Shown here: one piece after another, positions 16,775 through 26,806 of the stretch
Layout: every line of letters starts with the position of its first letter
Numbering within the stretch: the first letter of the stretch is position 1
Origin: Roseicyclus marinus
GTDB taxonomy: Bacteria > Pseudomonadota > Alphaproteobacteria > Rhodobacterales > Rhodobacteraceae
Direction: 5' to 3'
Assembly (NCBI RefSeq): GCF_030163795.1
Contig: NZ_JASJOF010000004.1
Span: forward strand, 186,001 to 250,000
DNA: 64,000 nt
The notes under the pieces: generated by a model
The model's input: only the letters and a program-made list of their open reading frames with translations
Databases searched by the model: none
Told to the model about the DNA's origin: nothing
Translations under genes and position numbers: made by a program

Positions 16775-19141
16775 TCAGCCGTGCATCGCCGACCAGACGC
16801 GCGCGGGCGTCAGCGGCATGTCGATATGGGCCACATGTTTCATGCCCCCCCGGTGCAGGGCATCAATCACCGCGTTCACCACGGCGGGCGGCGAGCCGAT
16901 CGCGCCTGCCTCCCCGCAGCCCTTCACCCCAAGCGGGTTGTGGGTGCAGGGCGTGACGCAGGAATGATCCACCTGGTAGAAAGGCACGTCATCGGCACGC
17001 GGCATGGCGTAATCCATGTAGCTTGCCGACAAAAGCTGCCCATTCTCGTCATAGCTGACATTCTCCAAAAGCGCCTGACCGATCCCCTGCGCCAAACCGC
17101 CATGCACCTGCCCCGACACGATCATCGGGTTGATGACATTGCCGAAATCATCGGCCGCAGCAAAGGAGCAGATCGTCACCTTGCCGGTCTCGGGGTCCAC
17201 CTCCACCTCGCAGGCATAGGCGCCGGCGGGATAGGTGAAGTTGTTGGGATCGTAGAAGGCCGTCTCCTCCAGCCCCGGTTCCAGCTCCGTCAGTGGATAG
17301 TTGTGCGGCACATAGGCGGCCAGCGTGACATCGCCCCAGGCCACCGACTTGTCGGTGCCCGCGACGGTGAACTGCCCGTCCTTCAGTTCGATATCGCCTT
17401 CCGAGGCCTCCATCAGATGGGCCGCGATCTTCTTGGCCTTCTTGATGATCTTCTCGGTCGCCCGCACCATGGCCGAACCGCCCACCGCGATGGAGCGCGA
17501 CCCATAGGTGCCCATGCCCATCGGCGTATTGGCGGTGTCGCCATGCACGATCTCGACCTGCGCCTCTGGCACGCCGATCATGTCGGCCACGACCTGCGCA
17601 AAAGACGTCTCATGCCCCTGCCCATGGCTGTGGCTGCCCGTCATCACGACGATGCCGCCCGTGGCATTGACCCGCACGGTGGCGCTTTCGTAAAGCCCCG
17701 CGCGCGCGCCCAACTGCCCGACAAGCGCCGAGGGTGCGATCCCGCAGGCCTCGATGTAGCAATTGATGCCCAGACCGCGCAGCTTGCCGTCGGCCTTCGA
17801 TTTGGCCGCCCGCGCTTCGAACCCGTCGCGGTCGATCATCTCGAGCAGCTTGTCCATCGTCGCGTTGTAATCGCCGGTGTCGTATTCCACCGCCACCGGG
17901 GTGGCATAGGGGAACTGGGTGATGAAATTCTGCCGCCGCAGATCGACCGGATCGACGCCCAATTCGCGCGCCGCCTTGTCGACCAACCGCTCCAGCTGGA
18001 AGGTCGCCTCGGGCCGCCCCGCGCCGCGATAGGCATCGACCGGCACGGTGTTGGTAAAGACCGCCTTGACGTTCACATAGATCAGCGGCGTGCGGTAATT
18101 CCCCGCCATCAGCGTCCCGTGCAACCACGTCGGCACCGAGGGCGCAAAGGTCGACAGATACGCCCCCATGTTGGCATAGGTCTCGGTCCGGATCGCGGTG
18201 AAATTGTTCTCGGCATCCAGCGCCAGTTCGATCTTGGTCACATGATCGCGCCCATGCGCATCGGTGATGAAGGCCTCAGACCGGCTCGCCGTCCATTTCA
18301 CCGGGCGGCGGATCGCCTTGGCGGCGAAGGTGCAGAACGCCTCTTCCGCGTAGTGGAAGATCTTGGACCCGAACCCGCCCCCCACATCGGGCGCGACCAC
18401 GCGCAGCTTGTGTTCCGGGATGCCGAGGACAAAGGCCCCCATCAACAGCCGGATCACATGCGGGTTCTGGCTGGTGGTATAAAGGGTCGAATCGTCCGTG
18501 CCGGTGTTGTAATCGCCCACTGCCACGCGCGGTTCCATCGCATTGGGCGACAGGCGGTTGTTCACCAGTTCCAGCGTCGTGACATGCGCAGCCTTCGAGA
18601 ATGCCTCGTCGACCGCGGCCTTGTTCTCCTCGACAAAGCCCCAGTCGTAGCACAGGTTGCTGCTCAAATCGTCATGCACCTTGGGCGCATCGGGCCGCAG
18701 CGCCTTCTTCATGTCGACGACGGCGGGCAATTCCTCGATGTCGAGCACGATGGCTTCAGCCGCATTGCGCGCCTCTGCCGCCGTTTCTGCCACCACAGCC
18801 GCGATCGGATCGCCGACATGGCGCACCTTGCCCTGCGCCAGCACCGGATGGGCCGGTTCCTGCATCGGGTTTCCGTGCCGGTCCGTCACCTGCCAGCCGC
18901 AGGGCAGCCCACCGACGCCCTCGAAATCCTTGCCGGTGAAAATGCGGATCACGCCCGGCATCCCCTCGGCCGCACTGGTATCAACCTTGTTCAACCGCCC
19001 ATGCGCCACGTCCGAGCGCAGGAAATGCACATAGGCCTGCCCATGCAGGTTGATGTCGTCGGTATAGCGTCCCTGTCCGGTCAGAAACCGGACGTCTTCG
19101 CGCCGCTTCGAGCTGGCGCCGATCCCATGATCCTTCGGCAT
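16775..19141 (-). CDS. coxL: Molybdenum hydroxylase large subunit, form II CoxL-like
   Basis: This is the molybdopterin-binding catalytic subunit of an aerobic CO-dehydrogenase family enzyme. The 788-residue protein starts [16 protein letters not shown] at 19141 after GGGAGGACGACC. Motifs include GGGFGSK (254-260) and the C-terminal [12 protein letters not shown] with the catalytic glutamate. The active-site loop reads AYRGAGR (370-376), the signature of form II enzymes, not the AYXCSFR loop with the copper-binding cysteine of true CO dehydrogenase (form I). CO oxidation should therefore not be assumed; other aldehydes, N-heterocycles or purine-like substrates are possible. Confidence 0.88.
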   Translation of the reverse strand: MPKDHGIGASSKRREDVRFLTGQGRYTDDINLHGQAYVHFLRSDVAHGRLNKVDTSAAEGMPGVIRIFTGKDFEGVGGLPCGWQVTDRHGNPMQEPAHPVLAQGKVRHVGDPIAAVVAETAAEARNAAEAIVLDIEELPAVVDMKKALRPDAPKVHDDLSSNLCYDWGFVEENKAAVDEAFSKAAHVTTLELVNNRLSPNAMEPRVAVGDYNTGTDDSTLYTTSQNPHVIRLLMGAFVLGIPEHKLRVVAPDVGGGFGSKIFHYAEEAFCTFAAKAIRRPVKWTASRSEAFITDAHGRDHVTKIELALDAENNFTAIRTETYANMGAYLSTFAPSVPTWLHGTLMAGNYRTPLIYVNVKAVFTNTVPVDAYRGAGRPEATFQLERLVDKAARELGVDPVDLRRQNFITQFPYATPVAVEYDTGDYNATMDKLLEMIDRDGFEARAAKSKADGKLRGLGINCYIEACGIAPSALVGQLGARAGLYESATVRVNATGGIVVMTGSHSHGQGHETSFAQVVADMIGVPEAQVEIVHGDTANTPMGMGTYGSRSIAVGGSAMVRATEKIIKKAKKIAAHLMEASEGDIELKDGQFTVAGTDKSVAWGDVTLAAYVPHNYPLTELEPGLEETAFYDPNNFTYPAGAYACEVEVDPETGKVTICSFAAADDFGNVINPMIVSGQVHGGLAQGIGQALLENVSYDENGQLLSASYMDYAMPRADDVPFYQVDHSCVTPCTHNPLGVKGCGEAGAIGSPPAVVNAVIDALHRGGMKHVAHIDMPLTPARVWSAMHG

Positions 19142-19210
19142 GGTCGTCCTCCCTTGGATGCCTCCCCGGCCCGCCACCATAGGGGGCCTCGGGGTCGGGG
19201 CGCGTCATCG

Positions 19211-19233
19211 CCCCTTCATCTTCCCCCAAATAT
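19211..19233 (+). repeat. CCTTCATCTT intergenic element, copy 3
   Basis: CCCCTTCATCTTCCCCCAAATAT lies in the 131-base gap between coxS and coxL and matches the other copies. There is no strong hairpin. Confidence 0.6.
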
Positions 19234-19272
19234 GCAGACCCGGCCCGCCTCCTCCGCGAACCGGTCCCGGGG

Positions 19273-19758
19273 TCATTCGGCGGCGATCGCCCCCACATCC
19301 TGCCCGCTCGCAGCCAAGATCGCCTTGACGATGTTGTGATAGCCCGTGCAGCGGCAGATATTGCCTTCCAGATAGGCGCGCACCTCGGTCTCGGTCGGCT
19401 TGGGGTTCTCCTTCAACAGGGCCGCCGCCGACATCACCATGCCCGGCGTGCAGAACCCGCACTGAAGCCCATGATGGTCCTGAAACGCCTGCTGGATCAC
19501 CGACAGCGACCCGTCGGGGTTGGCCATTCCCTCGATCGTGGTGACGCTCGCCCCGTCCAGATCGGCGGCCAAAGCGGTACAACTCTTGATCGCATTGCCG
19601 TTCACATGCACCACGCAAGCCCCGCACTGGCTGGTGTCACAGCCCACATGCGTGCCCGTCAGGCGCAGCCCCTCTCGCAGGAATTCGGCCAGCAGCGTGC
19701 GGCCTTCGACGTCGCGAGTCACGGCCTTGCCGTTCACCGTCATCGTTACCTGGGTCAT
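19273..19758 (-). CDS. coxS: Molybdenum hydroxylase 2Fe-2S subunit (CoxS-like)
   Basis: The small subunit carries two 2Fe-2S clusters. In the 161-residue protein the plant-type cluster is bound by Cys40, 45, 48 and 60 ([12 protein letters not shown]) and the second by Cys100, 103, 135 and 137 ([15 protein letters not shown]). The start at 19758 follows GAGGGAGGAC; an ATG five codons later is an alternative. It precedes coxL in transcription. Confidence 0.92.
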   Translation of the reverse strand: MTQVTMTVNGKAVTRDVEGRTLLAEFLREGLRLTGTHVGCDTSQCGACVVHVNGNAIKSCTALAADLDGASVTTIEGMANPDGSLSVIQQAFQDHHGLQCGFCTPGMVMSAAALLKENPKPTETEVRAYLEGNICRCTGYHNIVKAILAASGQDVGAIAAE

Positions 19759-19846
19759 TCTCGTCCTCCCTCGGTTATTGGAGATATCCAATCACCAAAC
19801 GGACGAAACGCAAACGGTATTTTTCCCTTCCTGCGGGGCTGCGGGA

Positions 19847-20860
19847 TCACGGCAGCGTGATCTTGCGCTCCCGCGGCTGGGGGCGCGTAGGGATTTCCTT
19901 GAGCAACCCGCCCACCCCCATCGCCGCGATATCCGCGCCCGTCACCGCGACACCGCAGGCCAACCGCTCCAGCACCCAATCGGCCCCGTTCAACGCGGGC
20001 GAGCGCGCACACCCCGGCAAGCCGATCACGGGCCGCGCTCCGATCCGCCCCAACACCAGAAGGTTGCCCGGATCGACCGGCATCCCGAACCGGATCACCT
20101 CGCCGCCCGCCGCAGCGATCCCGCTCGGCACCACATCGGCGATATCCGATGTCGCCGATCCGGTCAGCACCAGAACCATCCCCGCCCGCGATGCGGCGAT
20201 GGCACCAGCCACCGCGCCCGCCTCATGGGCCACGATCCGCAAAGCGCCTTCCGCCACGCCCAGACGCGCCACACGCTCCCAGACGGCGCGAATGCCCTTG
20301 TCCTCCGCCGCGGCCATCCCCGGGGCTGTCTCGGTCACGATCAGATCGGCAGAGCCGCAGACAGGCCCCCGCCGCGCAATCGCGCCGGTCCCGGCGGCAC
20401 AGGCCGCGTCCAAAGCCGCCTCTGCCACGCCATAGGCGATGATCTTGACCGTGCCGACCATGGTGCCGTCCGTCACGCGCTGCCACTCAGGAACGGTCGC
20501 CAGCGTGATCATCGGGTCGACCGCGTTCAGCCGCGCAATAGCCCCCGCATCAAGCGCGATCACGCCGGGCCCGGTCGCGCGGATGTTGACCCGCCCGGTA
20601 AAGGGTGCCTCGATCCGCAATCCGGCCGCCTCCGGGTCGGGCACCAACGCCGCCGCAAGGCGCGCCGCCGCCGCATCCTCCGCGACATCCCCGGGCTCCA
20701 GACGCGCGACGATCACCCGCTCGAACCCCGCCGCCGCCAACGCCGCGACATCCGCAGCGGACAACACCCGCCCCTTCTTCAGCTTGCCCCCCGGCAGGGA
20801 CAGCGCATGGGCCAGAACCGCCCCCTCCGCTTCCCCCAGCGCGACAGGCCCGAACCTCAT
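19847..20860 (-). CDS. Molybdopterin-binding protein (MoCF/MoeA-like domain)
   Basis: The 337-residue protein has a molybdopterin-binding (MoaB/Mog-like) domain in its second half ([53 protein letters not shown]). The N-terminal half is MoeA-like but lacks full MoeA length. Homologues sit beside CO-dehydrogenase-like clusters and probably handle the molybdenum cofactor for the enzyme. It overlaps the xdhC stop by 4 bases and precedes coxS by about 90 bases. Confidence 0.82.
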   Translation of the reverse strand: MRFGPVALGEAEGAVLAHALSLPGGKLKKGRVLSAADVAALAAAGFERVIVARLEPGDVAEDAAAARLAAALVPDPEAAGLRIEAPFTGRVNIRATGPGVIALDAGAIARLNAVDPMITLATVPEWQRVTDGTMVGTVKIIAYGVAEAALDAACAAGTGAIARRGPVCGSADLIVTETAPGMAAAEDKGIRAVWERVARLGVAEGALRIVAHEAGAVAGAIAASRAGMVLVLTGSATSDIADVVPSGIAAAGGEVIRFGMPVDPGNLLVLGRIGARPVIGLPGCARSPALNGADWVLERLACGVAVTGADIAAMGVGGLLKEIPTRPQPRERKITLP

Positions 20861-21828
20861 CCGCGGCGCAGCCTCTGCGTGACCTCGGCCAGCACGGAAA
20901 CCGCGATCTCCCCCGGCCCCCGCGCCCCGATATCAAGACCCACCGGCGCATGGATGCGCGCGATCTGCGCCTCGGTGAACCCGGCTTCCGTCAATCGCGC
21001 CACCCTCTTCGCATGGGTGCGCGTGGATCCAAGACACCCAAGGTAATAGACCTCCGATGCCAAGGCCGCCCGGATCGCCGGATCGTCCAGCTTGGGGTCA
21101 TGCGTCAGCGTCACCACCGCCGTCCGCGCATCGAGGCCCAAGGCCTCCAATGCCTCATCCGGCCATTCTTCTACAAGATTTGTGTCGGGAAACCGCGCCG
21201 CCGCGCCAAAGGCCGGGCGGGGATCGATCACCGTCACGTCATGGCCCGCGATCCGTGCCATCGGCACCAGCGCCTGCGCGATATGCACGGCCCCAACAAC
21301 CAACAACCGAAGGGGCGGATTGTGAACATGCACGAAATGCCGCCCGTCTTCCTCCACCCCCGACCGGTCCATCCGGAACCTTTCGGCAAATTCCCCCGCC
21401 GGGGCAAGCCGCCGCGCGCCACCCTCAAGGTCGGCGACATAGGCCACAGGCCGTCGCGCCGCGCGCGCCGCCACCAGCTCCTCCAGAACCTCCACGGGCA
21501 GCGCTCCGCTCACAGGTTCCACTAGCACCCGGATACGCCCGCCACAGGCCAGCCCCACGGCAAAAGCCTCGTCATCGGACACGCCGAAGTCCAACAGCTT
21601 CGCCGCGCCAGACCCGACCAATTCCATCGCCTCGACCACGACCGCGCCCTCGACACAGCCGCCCGAGACCGAGCCTTCCATGTCGCCCGCGCCCGATACC
21701 ACCATCTGCGATCCGACCGCCCGGGGTGCCGACCCCCATGTCTCGACCACGGTTGCGATAACGGCACCCTTGCCGCCGCGGTGCCAGTCCAGCGCCAGCT
21801 CCGGCATCAACTCAAGGTTTCCCGCCAT
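20857..21828 (-). CDS. XdhC/CoxF family molybdenum cofactor insertion chaperone
   Basis: XdhC/CoxF proteins bind the molybdenum cofactor, protect it and help insert it, often after sulfuration, into molybdenum hydroxylases. The 323-residue protein shows the family pattern [20 protein letters not shown] (about 20-39), [12 protein letters not shown], a Rossmann-like second domain ([27 protein letters not shown]) and [15 protein letters not shown]. The second domain normally has a GAGH motif; here it is VGAVHIA. It is co-translated with the molybdopterin-binding protein. Confidence 0.88.
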   Translation of the reverse strand: MAGNLELMPELALDWHRGGKGAVIATVVETWGSAPRAVGSQMVVSGAGDMEGSVSGGCVEGAVVVEAMELVGSGAAKLLDFGVSDDEAFAVGLACGGRIRVLVEPVSGALPVEVLEELVAARAARRPVAYVADLEGGARRLAPAGEFAERFRMDRSGVEEDGRHFVHVHNPPLRLLVVGAVHIAQALVPMARIAGHDVTVIDPRPAFGAAARFPDTNLVEEWPDEALEALGLDARTAVVTLTHDPKLDDPAIRAALASEVYYLGCLGSTRTHAKRVARLTEAGFTEAQIARIHAPVGLDIGARGPGEIAVSVLAEVTQRLRRG

Positions 21829-21880
21829 GCCCGCTCCTCCTTGGCGCTCAACCTAGACCGCCGCCATCCGAGCCGAAAGC

Positions 21881-21991
21881 CCCTTCATCTTGGCCAAAAA
21901 ACTCCGGGGGAGTCGCCAAAGGCGACGGGGGCAGAGCCTCCTGAATAAAGAATCGTCGCCTCTGGCGACGGGGGCAGAGCCCCCATCCCCC
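21881..21991 (+). repeat. CCTTCATCTT element with double hairpin, copy 4
   Basis: CCCTTCATCTTGGCCAAAAAACTCC is followed by two copies of an 18-base direct repeat, GGCGACGGGGGCAGAGCC (21921-21938 and 21964-21981), each preceded by a complementary GTCGCC arm that forms a short hairpin. It fills the gap between coxE and xdhC. The copy at 26671 is nearly the same. Confidence 0.75.
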
Positions 21992-22004
21992 CACGCCACA
22001 CGCC

Positions 22005-23267
22005 TCACCCCTCGGCCAGCATCCGCATCAAGCGCGCCTTCTCGCCTGCATCGCCGGGCCGCGACAGCGCCTCGGCCAGACCCTCCAGCGCGGCGATATT
22101 GTGCCCCGCCCGGAAACTGTCGACATGGGGCAGCATCGCCCGAATGCCCGCGGCCTTGGGCGCAAAGCCCTCCCAGCGCAGCAGCGGATTGACCCAGATC
22201 ACGCGCCGCGCCGACAGGTGCAGCCGCTCCATCGCGCGCGACAGCCGCTCGGGCTCGTCCCGGTCCAATCCGTCGGTGATGATCAAAACGACCGCGCCCT
22301 GCCCCAGCACCCGGCGCGACCAGTCGCGGTTGAACGTCTCGAGGCAGTACGCGATCCGCGTCCCCCCCTCCCAATCCTGTGCCTCGGCGCCCGCGGCTTT
22401 CAGGGCCGCATCCACGTCTTTCTGGGCCAAATGCCGGGTGATGTTCGTCAGCCGCGTGCCAAAGGTAAAGGCATGGACCCGCGCCCAGCCCGCGCCCTTC
22501 TCATTGGCCACCGCATGCAGGAAATGCAGCACCGCCCGCGAATACGACGACATCGACCCCGAAATGTCGCACAGCGTCACCAAGGCCGGCCAACGGATGC
22601 GCCGCGCGCGTCGGGCGAATTGCGTGATCTCGCCCCCCTGCGCCAGCCCCGCGCGCATCGTGCGCCGCCAATCGGGGCTCGTGCCCCGCACTGCTGCCTC
22701 GGTCCGGCGGCTATTGAGCGGCGGCACGGCCAGGCTCATCCGCGCAAGGACGCGCTTGGCCTCGGCCATCTCGGCCAGCGACATCTGCTCGAAATCGAGC
22801 GTCTTGAGCCGCTCCTCCCGGCTCATCGTCAGGCTGGCATCGACCTCGATCTCGGTGCCGTCCTCCTCCCCCTCGGGCATATCGGGCGCGTCCCGCTCCA
22901 CCCCGTGCAACAGGGCCTCCGCCGCGCGCTTCTCGGCGGGGCGCAACACGCGCTCTTCGGCCACGCCGCGCACCTGCGGCGTGAGCAGCGACATCATCTG
23001 CTCAAGGTAGCGCGGATCCCGCCAGTAAAGTCGGAACAGCTGATCGAACACCACCCGATGCTCGGGCCGTGACACGAAACAGGCCATCAGCGTGTGGTGA
23101 AAATCTGCCCTGTCCGTAAATCCCGCCGCCTCGACCGCGACGATCGCATCGGCCACGCGCCCCGGACCGGCGGGCAGGCCCGCTGCCCTGAGCGCGCGGG
23201 CGAAATGGGTGATGTTGGTCACCAGCTGTGGATTATCGGGCAGGGACAGGGGGGCATGTTCGACCAT
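22005..23267 (-). CDS. coxE: VWA-domain protein, CoxE family
   Basis: CoxE works with the CoxD ATPase in maturing the metal centre of CO-dehydrogenase-like enzymes. The 420-residue protein has a C-terminal von Willebrand A domain with the metal site DISGS (Asp234) and IITDGLDRDEP, after an N-terminal helical region with an acidic stretch (MPEGEEDGTEIEVD). The start at 23267 (MVEHAPLSLPDNPQLV) is chosen; the frame extends to 23306. It is separated from coxD by a small secreted-protein gene, an unusual arrangement. Confidence 0.88.
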   Translation of the reverse strand: MVEHAPLSLPDNPQLVTNITHFARALRAAGLPAGPGRVADAIVAVEAAGFTDRADFHHTLMACFVSRPEHRVVFDQLFRLYWRDPRYLEQMMSLLTPQVRGVAEERVLRPAEKRAAEALLHGVERDAPDMPEGEEDGTEIEVDASLTMSREERLKTLDFEQMSLAEMAEAKRVLARMSLAVPPLNSRRTEAAVRGTSPDWRRTMRAGLAQGGEITQFARRARRIRWPALVTLCDISGSMSSYSRAVLHFLHAVANEKGAGWARVHAFTFGTRLTNITRHLAQKDVDAALKAAGAEAQDWEGGTRIAYCLETFNRDWSRRVLGQGAVVLIITDGLDRDEPERLSRAMERLHLSARRVIWVNPLLRWEGFAPKAAGIRAMLPHVDSFRAGHNIAALEGLAEALSRPGDAGEKARLMRMLAEG

Positions 23268-23342
23268 GCCCCCATGAACATCCCTCTCCCCGCGACGGTC
23301 AAGCACCCTGATCGGATGCGCCGACCACCGCCTTATCCCCGC

Positions 23343-23843
23343 TCAGTAATTGTATTCGGTGATGATCAGCTGCGCCGGATTGTTCGAGGATTGGTGGTAG
23401 CTCCCCGTCCAGACATCGTATTGCCCGGCCATCGGGTTGGTGAAAACGACCGCCGAATTGAAGTTCCGGTAATCATCGTTGAAATGCCACGACCCGTCAG
23501 GCGCATTCACCAAGAGCACCGGATCGACGTTCGACCGCGCCTCCAGCGCAAAGGTCAGCCGCCCCGTGGGCGAGGATCCGTTGTAGAACAGCCGGAAATC
23601 CGGCCGCGTCACGACCCAGCCCGAATATTGCCCGCCCGTGCAGGCCGACAGGCTGACCCGTCCGCCCGCCGTCAGGTTGCGCACGTAAGGATCGGGGATG
23701 AACCCCGCATTCAACGTGGTCGAGCCGAAAACGGTCGAATTGTTCCAGCTCGGACAGGCCTGCGCCGAAGCCGCCCCGGTCTGCACCCCCGCCAGCATCA
23801 CCGCAACGACGAGAGCCGATGCCGCCATCTTGAGAAATTTCAT
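23343..23843 (-). CDS. Secreted protein of unknown function inside the cox cluster
   Basis: The 166-residue protein starts at 23843 with a classical signal peptide (MKFLKMAASALVVAVMLAG, cleavage near SAQA). The mature part is rich in Asn, Ser, Gly and aromatic residues (FGSTTLNAGFIPDPYVRN, GSWHFNDDYRNFNSAVVF, GQYDVWTGSYHQ). This looks like a beta-sandwich of the pre-peptidase C-terminal type. Two cysteines (Cys30 and one in SACTGGQ) could form a disulfide. It sits between coxD and coxE on the same strand but no link to cofactor maturation is visible. Confidence 0.75.
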   Translation of the reverse strand: MKFLKMAASALVVAVMLAGVQTGAASAQACPSWNNSTVFGSTTLNAGFIPDPYVRNLTAGGRVSLSACTGGQYSGWVVTRPDFRLFYNGSSPTGRLTFALEARSNVDPVLLVNAPDGSWHFNDDYRNFNSAVVFTNPMAGQYDVWTGSYHQSSNNPAQLIITEYNY

Positions 23844-23983
23844 AATCTGTCCCCTGTGCTGAGTTTTCTTTTGCAAAAGGTTAACTCCGGCGCCCCTGCC
23901 CCTGTCAAAGAAAACGGAGCCGGGCGCGGGAAAACCTCACCCCCGGCGCAGGCAACGGCGGTCCGCAACCCCATCGCGCCCGG

Positions 23984-24883
23984 TCAGACCGGTGCCTCCG
24001 CCGCCAATTGGTCCAAGATCCGCTTGGCCTCCGATCCCTGCAACCGCTGGATGTCGTCTTGGTATTTCAGGATCGCACCCAGCGTGTCGGCGATGACCTC
24101 GGGCGACAATTCCAGCACGTCCAGCGCCAGCAGGCACTTGGCCCAATCGATGGTCTCCGCCACGCCCGGCCGCTTGAACAGGTCCTCGGTCCTGAGCGCC
24201 TGCACGAAACCCACCACCGCCCGGCTCAGGCTCTCGGCCGCCTCGGGCACCCGCGCCTTCAGGATCGCCAGTTCGCGGGCAAGATCGGGGTAATCGACCC
24301 AATGGTACAGGCACCGCCGCTTGAGCGCGTCATGCACCTCCCGCGTGCGGTTCGAGGTCAGGATCACGATGGGCGGCTCGGGCGCGCGGATCGTGCCCAG
24401 TTCCGGGATCGTCACCTGGAAATCGGACAAAGCCTCCAGCAAGAACGCCTCGAACGGCTCGTCGGTCCGGTCGATCTCATCGATCAACAACACCGGCGCG
24501 CCGGCCGGATCGGGCCGCATCGCCTGCAGCAGCGGGCGCTCGATCAGGTACTCATCGGAAAAAAGCTCGCGGCGCAACGCGCCCGCCTCTGCCCCGCCCG
24601 CGGCCTCCGCGGACCGGATCGCGACCATCTGCGCCGCGAAATTCCACTCATAGACAGCACTCGCGGCATCAAGGCCCTCGTAGCATTGCAGCCGGATCAG
24701 GCGGCGGCCCAGCGCCGCGGCGATGGCCTTGGCGATCTCGGTCTTGCCGGTCCCCGCCTCCCCCTCCAGAAACAGCGGACGGCCCAGCCGCAGCGACAGG
24801 AACACGACAATCGCAAGCGCCCGACCGCAGACATAGCCCTGCGCCGCCAAATCGGCCTGCACCGCGTCGATCGACTTCATCAC
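23984..24883 (-). CDS. coxD: MoxR-family AAA+ ATPase, CoxD-like
   Basis: CoxD-type MoxR ATPases remodel the metal centre of CO-dehydrogenase-like enzymes together with CoxE. The 299-residue protein has Walker A GEAGTGKT (41-48), Walker B VLLIDEID (131-138) and sensor region ILTSNRTREV, with the C-terminal lid. The start is one of two adjacent ATGs (24883/24880) behind GAGGGAGG. It is the first gene of the minus-strand cluster and is divergent from the gene at 25095. Confidence 0.9.
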   Translation of the reverse strand: MMKSIDAVQADLAAQGYVCGRALAIVVFLSLRLGRPLFLEGEAGTGKTEIAKAIAAALGRRLIRLQCYEGLDAASAVYEWNFAAQMVAIRSAEAAGGAEAGALRRELFSDEYLIERPLLQAMRPDPAGAPVLLIDEIDRTDEPFEAFLLEALSDFQVTIPELGTIRAPEPPIVILTSNRTREVHDALKRRCLYHWVDYPDLARELAILKARVPEAAESLSRAVVGFVQALRTEDLFKRPGVAETIDWAKCLLALDVLELSPEVIADTLGAILKYQDDIQRLQGSEAKRILDQLAAEAPV

Positions 24884-24988
24884 ACAGCCTCCCTCGGGCC
24901 TCCCTCGGGCCTCTCTCCCCCCTCATGAACCCCGCCCCGCGCCCCGCGGTCAAGGCCCGCCTCCGCCAATCCGTCACCAAACCGTTTA

Positions 24989-25007
24989 CGGATTTAGCGA
25001 TAATCCG
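24989..25007. promoter_or_regulatory. Inverted repeat in the coxD divergent region
   Basis: CGGATT and AATCCG form a perfect 6-base inverted repeat with a 7-base spacer in the 211-base gap between coxD (minus) and the gene at 25095 (plus). It could be an operator for the molybdenum hydroxylase cluster; no regulator gene is adjacent. A TTGACC on the minus strand (24953-24948) is a weak -35 candidate for coxD. Confidence 0.3.
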
Positions 25008-25094
25008 CCCTCGAACGCCTCTTCTTTTTCCCAGCTCTGCCGTATTCATGGGTCAGACGCTTCGCAGATGCCCGACGATCCAGGAACCTTGACC

Positions 25095-26018
25095 ATGCCG
25101 CTCGCCTCCCCGTCCGCCCCCGCCACCGGTGCTTGCGGCCTCAGCCGGTCGGGCTGGCTGCAACGGCTGTCCGACATCGGGCGCGACCACGGCTTTTTCG
25201 AACGCATCGGCACGGACCATCTCGCCCTCTTCGTGCAGGAGGGCGACACGCTGGTGGTCAGCTTCGACCACGCCGCCCGCGTCTTCACCGAGGAACGCGA
25301 CGGCCTCCCCCAAGGGTTCGAGGCCGTGCGCAAGCGCGACTGGTCGCTCCTGTCGATCCTGTCCACCGGCGATGCGTGGTTTCGCGCTGCCGATCTCGTG
25401 GCCTTCTTCGACAGCCTCGCGGCCACGGGCTTTTTCTACAGTTTCGCCCAAGTGATATTCCTGGGCTTCGGACCGGCGGCGGGCCACGCCGCCTGCGCCT
25501 ATGCGTCAACGGCTCCCGGCGCGCTGGTGCTGGCCTCCAGCCCCGCCGCCACCCTCGATCCCGAGCTTGCCGGGTTCGACCCGCGCTTCCGGCAGGCCCG
25601 CGCCCGCGATTTCAGCCGCTACGGCGATGCCCCCGCGCTCGTCGCCGCGGCACGTCAGGCCTTCGTGGTCTATGACCCGACCGATGGCCTTTCGGCCGCC
25701 CATGCCGCGCAATTCCGCGCGCCCTGCGTCATCCGCGTGCCGCTGCGCTTCGCCGGGCCCGCGCCGCATCGGCTCATCGCCTCGGGGGGCCTTCTGATGC
25801 TGGTCCTGCGCGCCATGTCCAACGGGCGGCTCACGCGCACCCGGTTCGTGCAGATGATGCGCGCCACGCGCCGCGCCGACCCCGGGTATCTGTGGCGGCT
25901 CGCGGCGACCGCGCAGGCGCAAGGCCAATTCGACCGCGCCTGCCGCATCGCGCGTCATGCCGCCGATGTCACCGGCGAACGGCGCTTCGCCGAACTTGCG
26001 GCGCGGCTCGCCTCATAA
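25095..26018 (+). CDS. Conserved hypothetical protein with alpha/beta-hydrolase-like fold
   Basis: The 307-residue protein was not recognised with certainty. It begins [25 protein letters not shown] after a short leader, contains a glycine-rich turn ([19 protein letters not shown], about 125-143) that resembles a nucleophile elbow without serine, and ends in a helical tetratricopeptide-like tail ([22 protein letters not shown]). I recall similar Rhodobacterales proteins annotated, probably wrongly, as PAPS reductases. The ATG at 25095 is preferred over 25068 because AGGAA lies 8 bases upstream. The last 6 bases overlap the convergent ureG. Confidence 0.6.
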   Translation: MPLASPSAPATGACGLSRSGWLQRLSDIGRDHGFFERIGTDHLALFVQEGDTLVVSFDHAARVFTEERDGLPQGFEAVRKRDWSLLSILSTGDAWFRAADLVAFFDSLAATGFFYSFAQVIFLGFGPAAGHAACAYASTAPGALVLASSPAATLDPELAGFDPRFRQARARDFSRYGDAPALVAAARQAFVVYDPTDGLSAAHAAQFRAPCVIRVPLRFAGPAPHRLIASGGLLMLVLRAMSNGRLTRTRFVQMMRATRRADPGYLWRLAATAQAQGQFDRACRIARHAADVTGERRFAELAARLAS

Positions 26019-26624
26019 CCCGCCCGCTTCCTTGAGAAAGGCCACGACCTCCTCGACCCCCCGCCCCTGCCGGAGCGAGGCCATCACAAAGGGCCGCGCA
26101 CCCCGCGCCGCGCGCGCATCCGCTTCCAGCTGCACCGGATCGACGCCCACATGCGGCGCAAGATCGATCTTGTTGACCACCAACAGGTCCGAGCGCGTCA
26201 CCCCCGGCCCCTTCTTGCGGGGAATGTCCTGCCCCGCCGCCGTGTCGATGACGTAAAGCGTCAGATCGGCCAACTCCGGGGAAAAGGTCGCGGCAAGATT
26301 GTCCCCACCCGATTCGATGAAGATCACGTCCAGATCAGGCAGCCGCGCCCGCATCTCGGCCACCGCCGCGAGGTTGATCGAGGCATCTTCCCGGATCGCC
26401 GTATGCGGGCAGCCGCCGGTCTCCACCCCCATGATCCGCTCGGCGGGCAAAACCTGCGCGCGAAGCAGGAACTCGGCATCCTCGGCCGTGTAGATGTCAT
26501 TTGTTATCACCGCGACGGAATGCGTCTGCGACATGGCGCGGCACAGCCGCTCGGTCAGCGTGGTCTTGCCCGCGCCCACCGGTCCGCCGATCCCCACTCT
26601 GAGCGGCCCGTTCGCACTGCCCAT
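26013..26624 (-). CDS. ureG: Urease accessory GTPase UreG
   Basis: UreG hydrolyses GTP to drive nickel insertion into urease. The 203-residue protein has the P-loop GGPVGAGKT (13-21), the metal-binding CPH motif ([11 protein letters not shown]), [11 protein letters not shown] and the base-specificity motif NKID. It is the last gene of the urease cluster and is separated from ureF by 182 bases carrying a repeated hairpin element, an unusually long gap for ureFG. Confidence 0.97.
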   Translation of the reverse strand: MGSANGPLRVGIGGPVGAGKTTLTERLCRAMSQTHSVAVITNDIYTAEDAEFLLRAQVLPAERIMGVETGGCPHTAIREDASINLAAVAEMRARLPDLDVIFIESGGDNLAATFSPELADLTLYVIDTAAGQDIPRKKGPGVTRSDLLVVNKIDLAPHVGVDPVQLEADARAARGARPFVMASLRQGRGVEEVVAFLKEAGGL

Positions 26625-26670
26625 CCTCTCGTCTCCTTCATCTTACATCAAGGTCAACGCGGCCCCCGCG

Positions 26671-26762
26671 CCCCTTCATCTTGGCCCGAAAACTCCGGGG
26701 GAGGCGCCGAAGGCGCCGGGGGCAGAGCCCCCTTTTTGACAACAACCGGGCAGAGCCCCCTA
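26671..26762 (+). repeat. CCTTCATCTT element with hairpin, copy 5
   Basis: CCCCTTCATCTTGGCCCGAAAACTCCGGGGG is followed by GGCGCC-GAA-GGCGCC, then GGGGGCAGAGCCCCC running into TTTTT, and a second partial CCGGGCAGAGCCCCC. It sits between ureF and ureG and closely matches the copy at 21881. The hairpin plus T-run could act as a terminator on the plus strand. Confidence 0.75.
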
Positions 26763-26806
26763 ACTGAAAACACCCCGGCAGCGGCCCCTCTCACGGCACC
26801 ACGCTC

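Noticed and set aside
15875-19339. A 1154-residue open frame on the plus strand
   Set aside because: It is antisense to coxM, coxL and part of coxS, all of which have clear motifs. Long antisense frames are common in high-GC DNA; its product has no domain and is rich in His and Arg.
15899-24883. True (form I) carbon monoxide dehydrogenase
   Set aside because: The active-site loop is AYRGAGR and the gene order is S-L-M, both form II.
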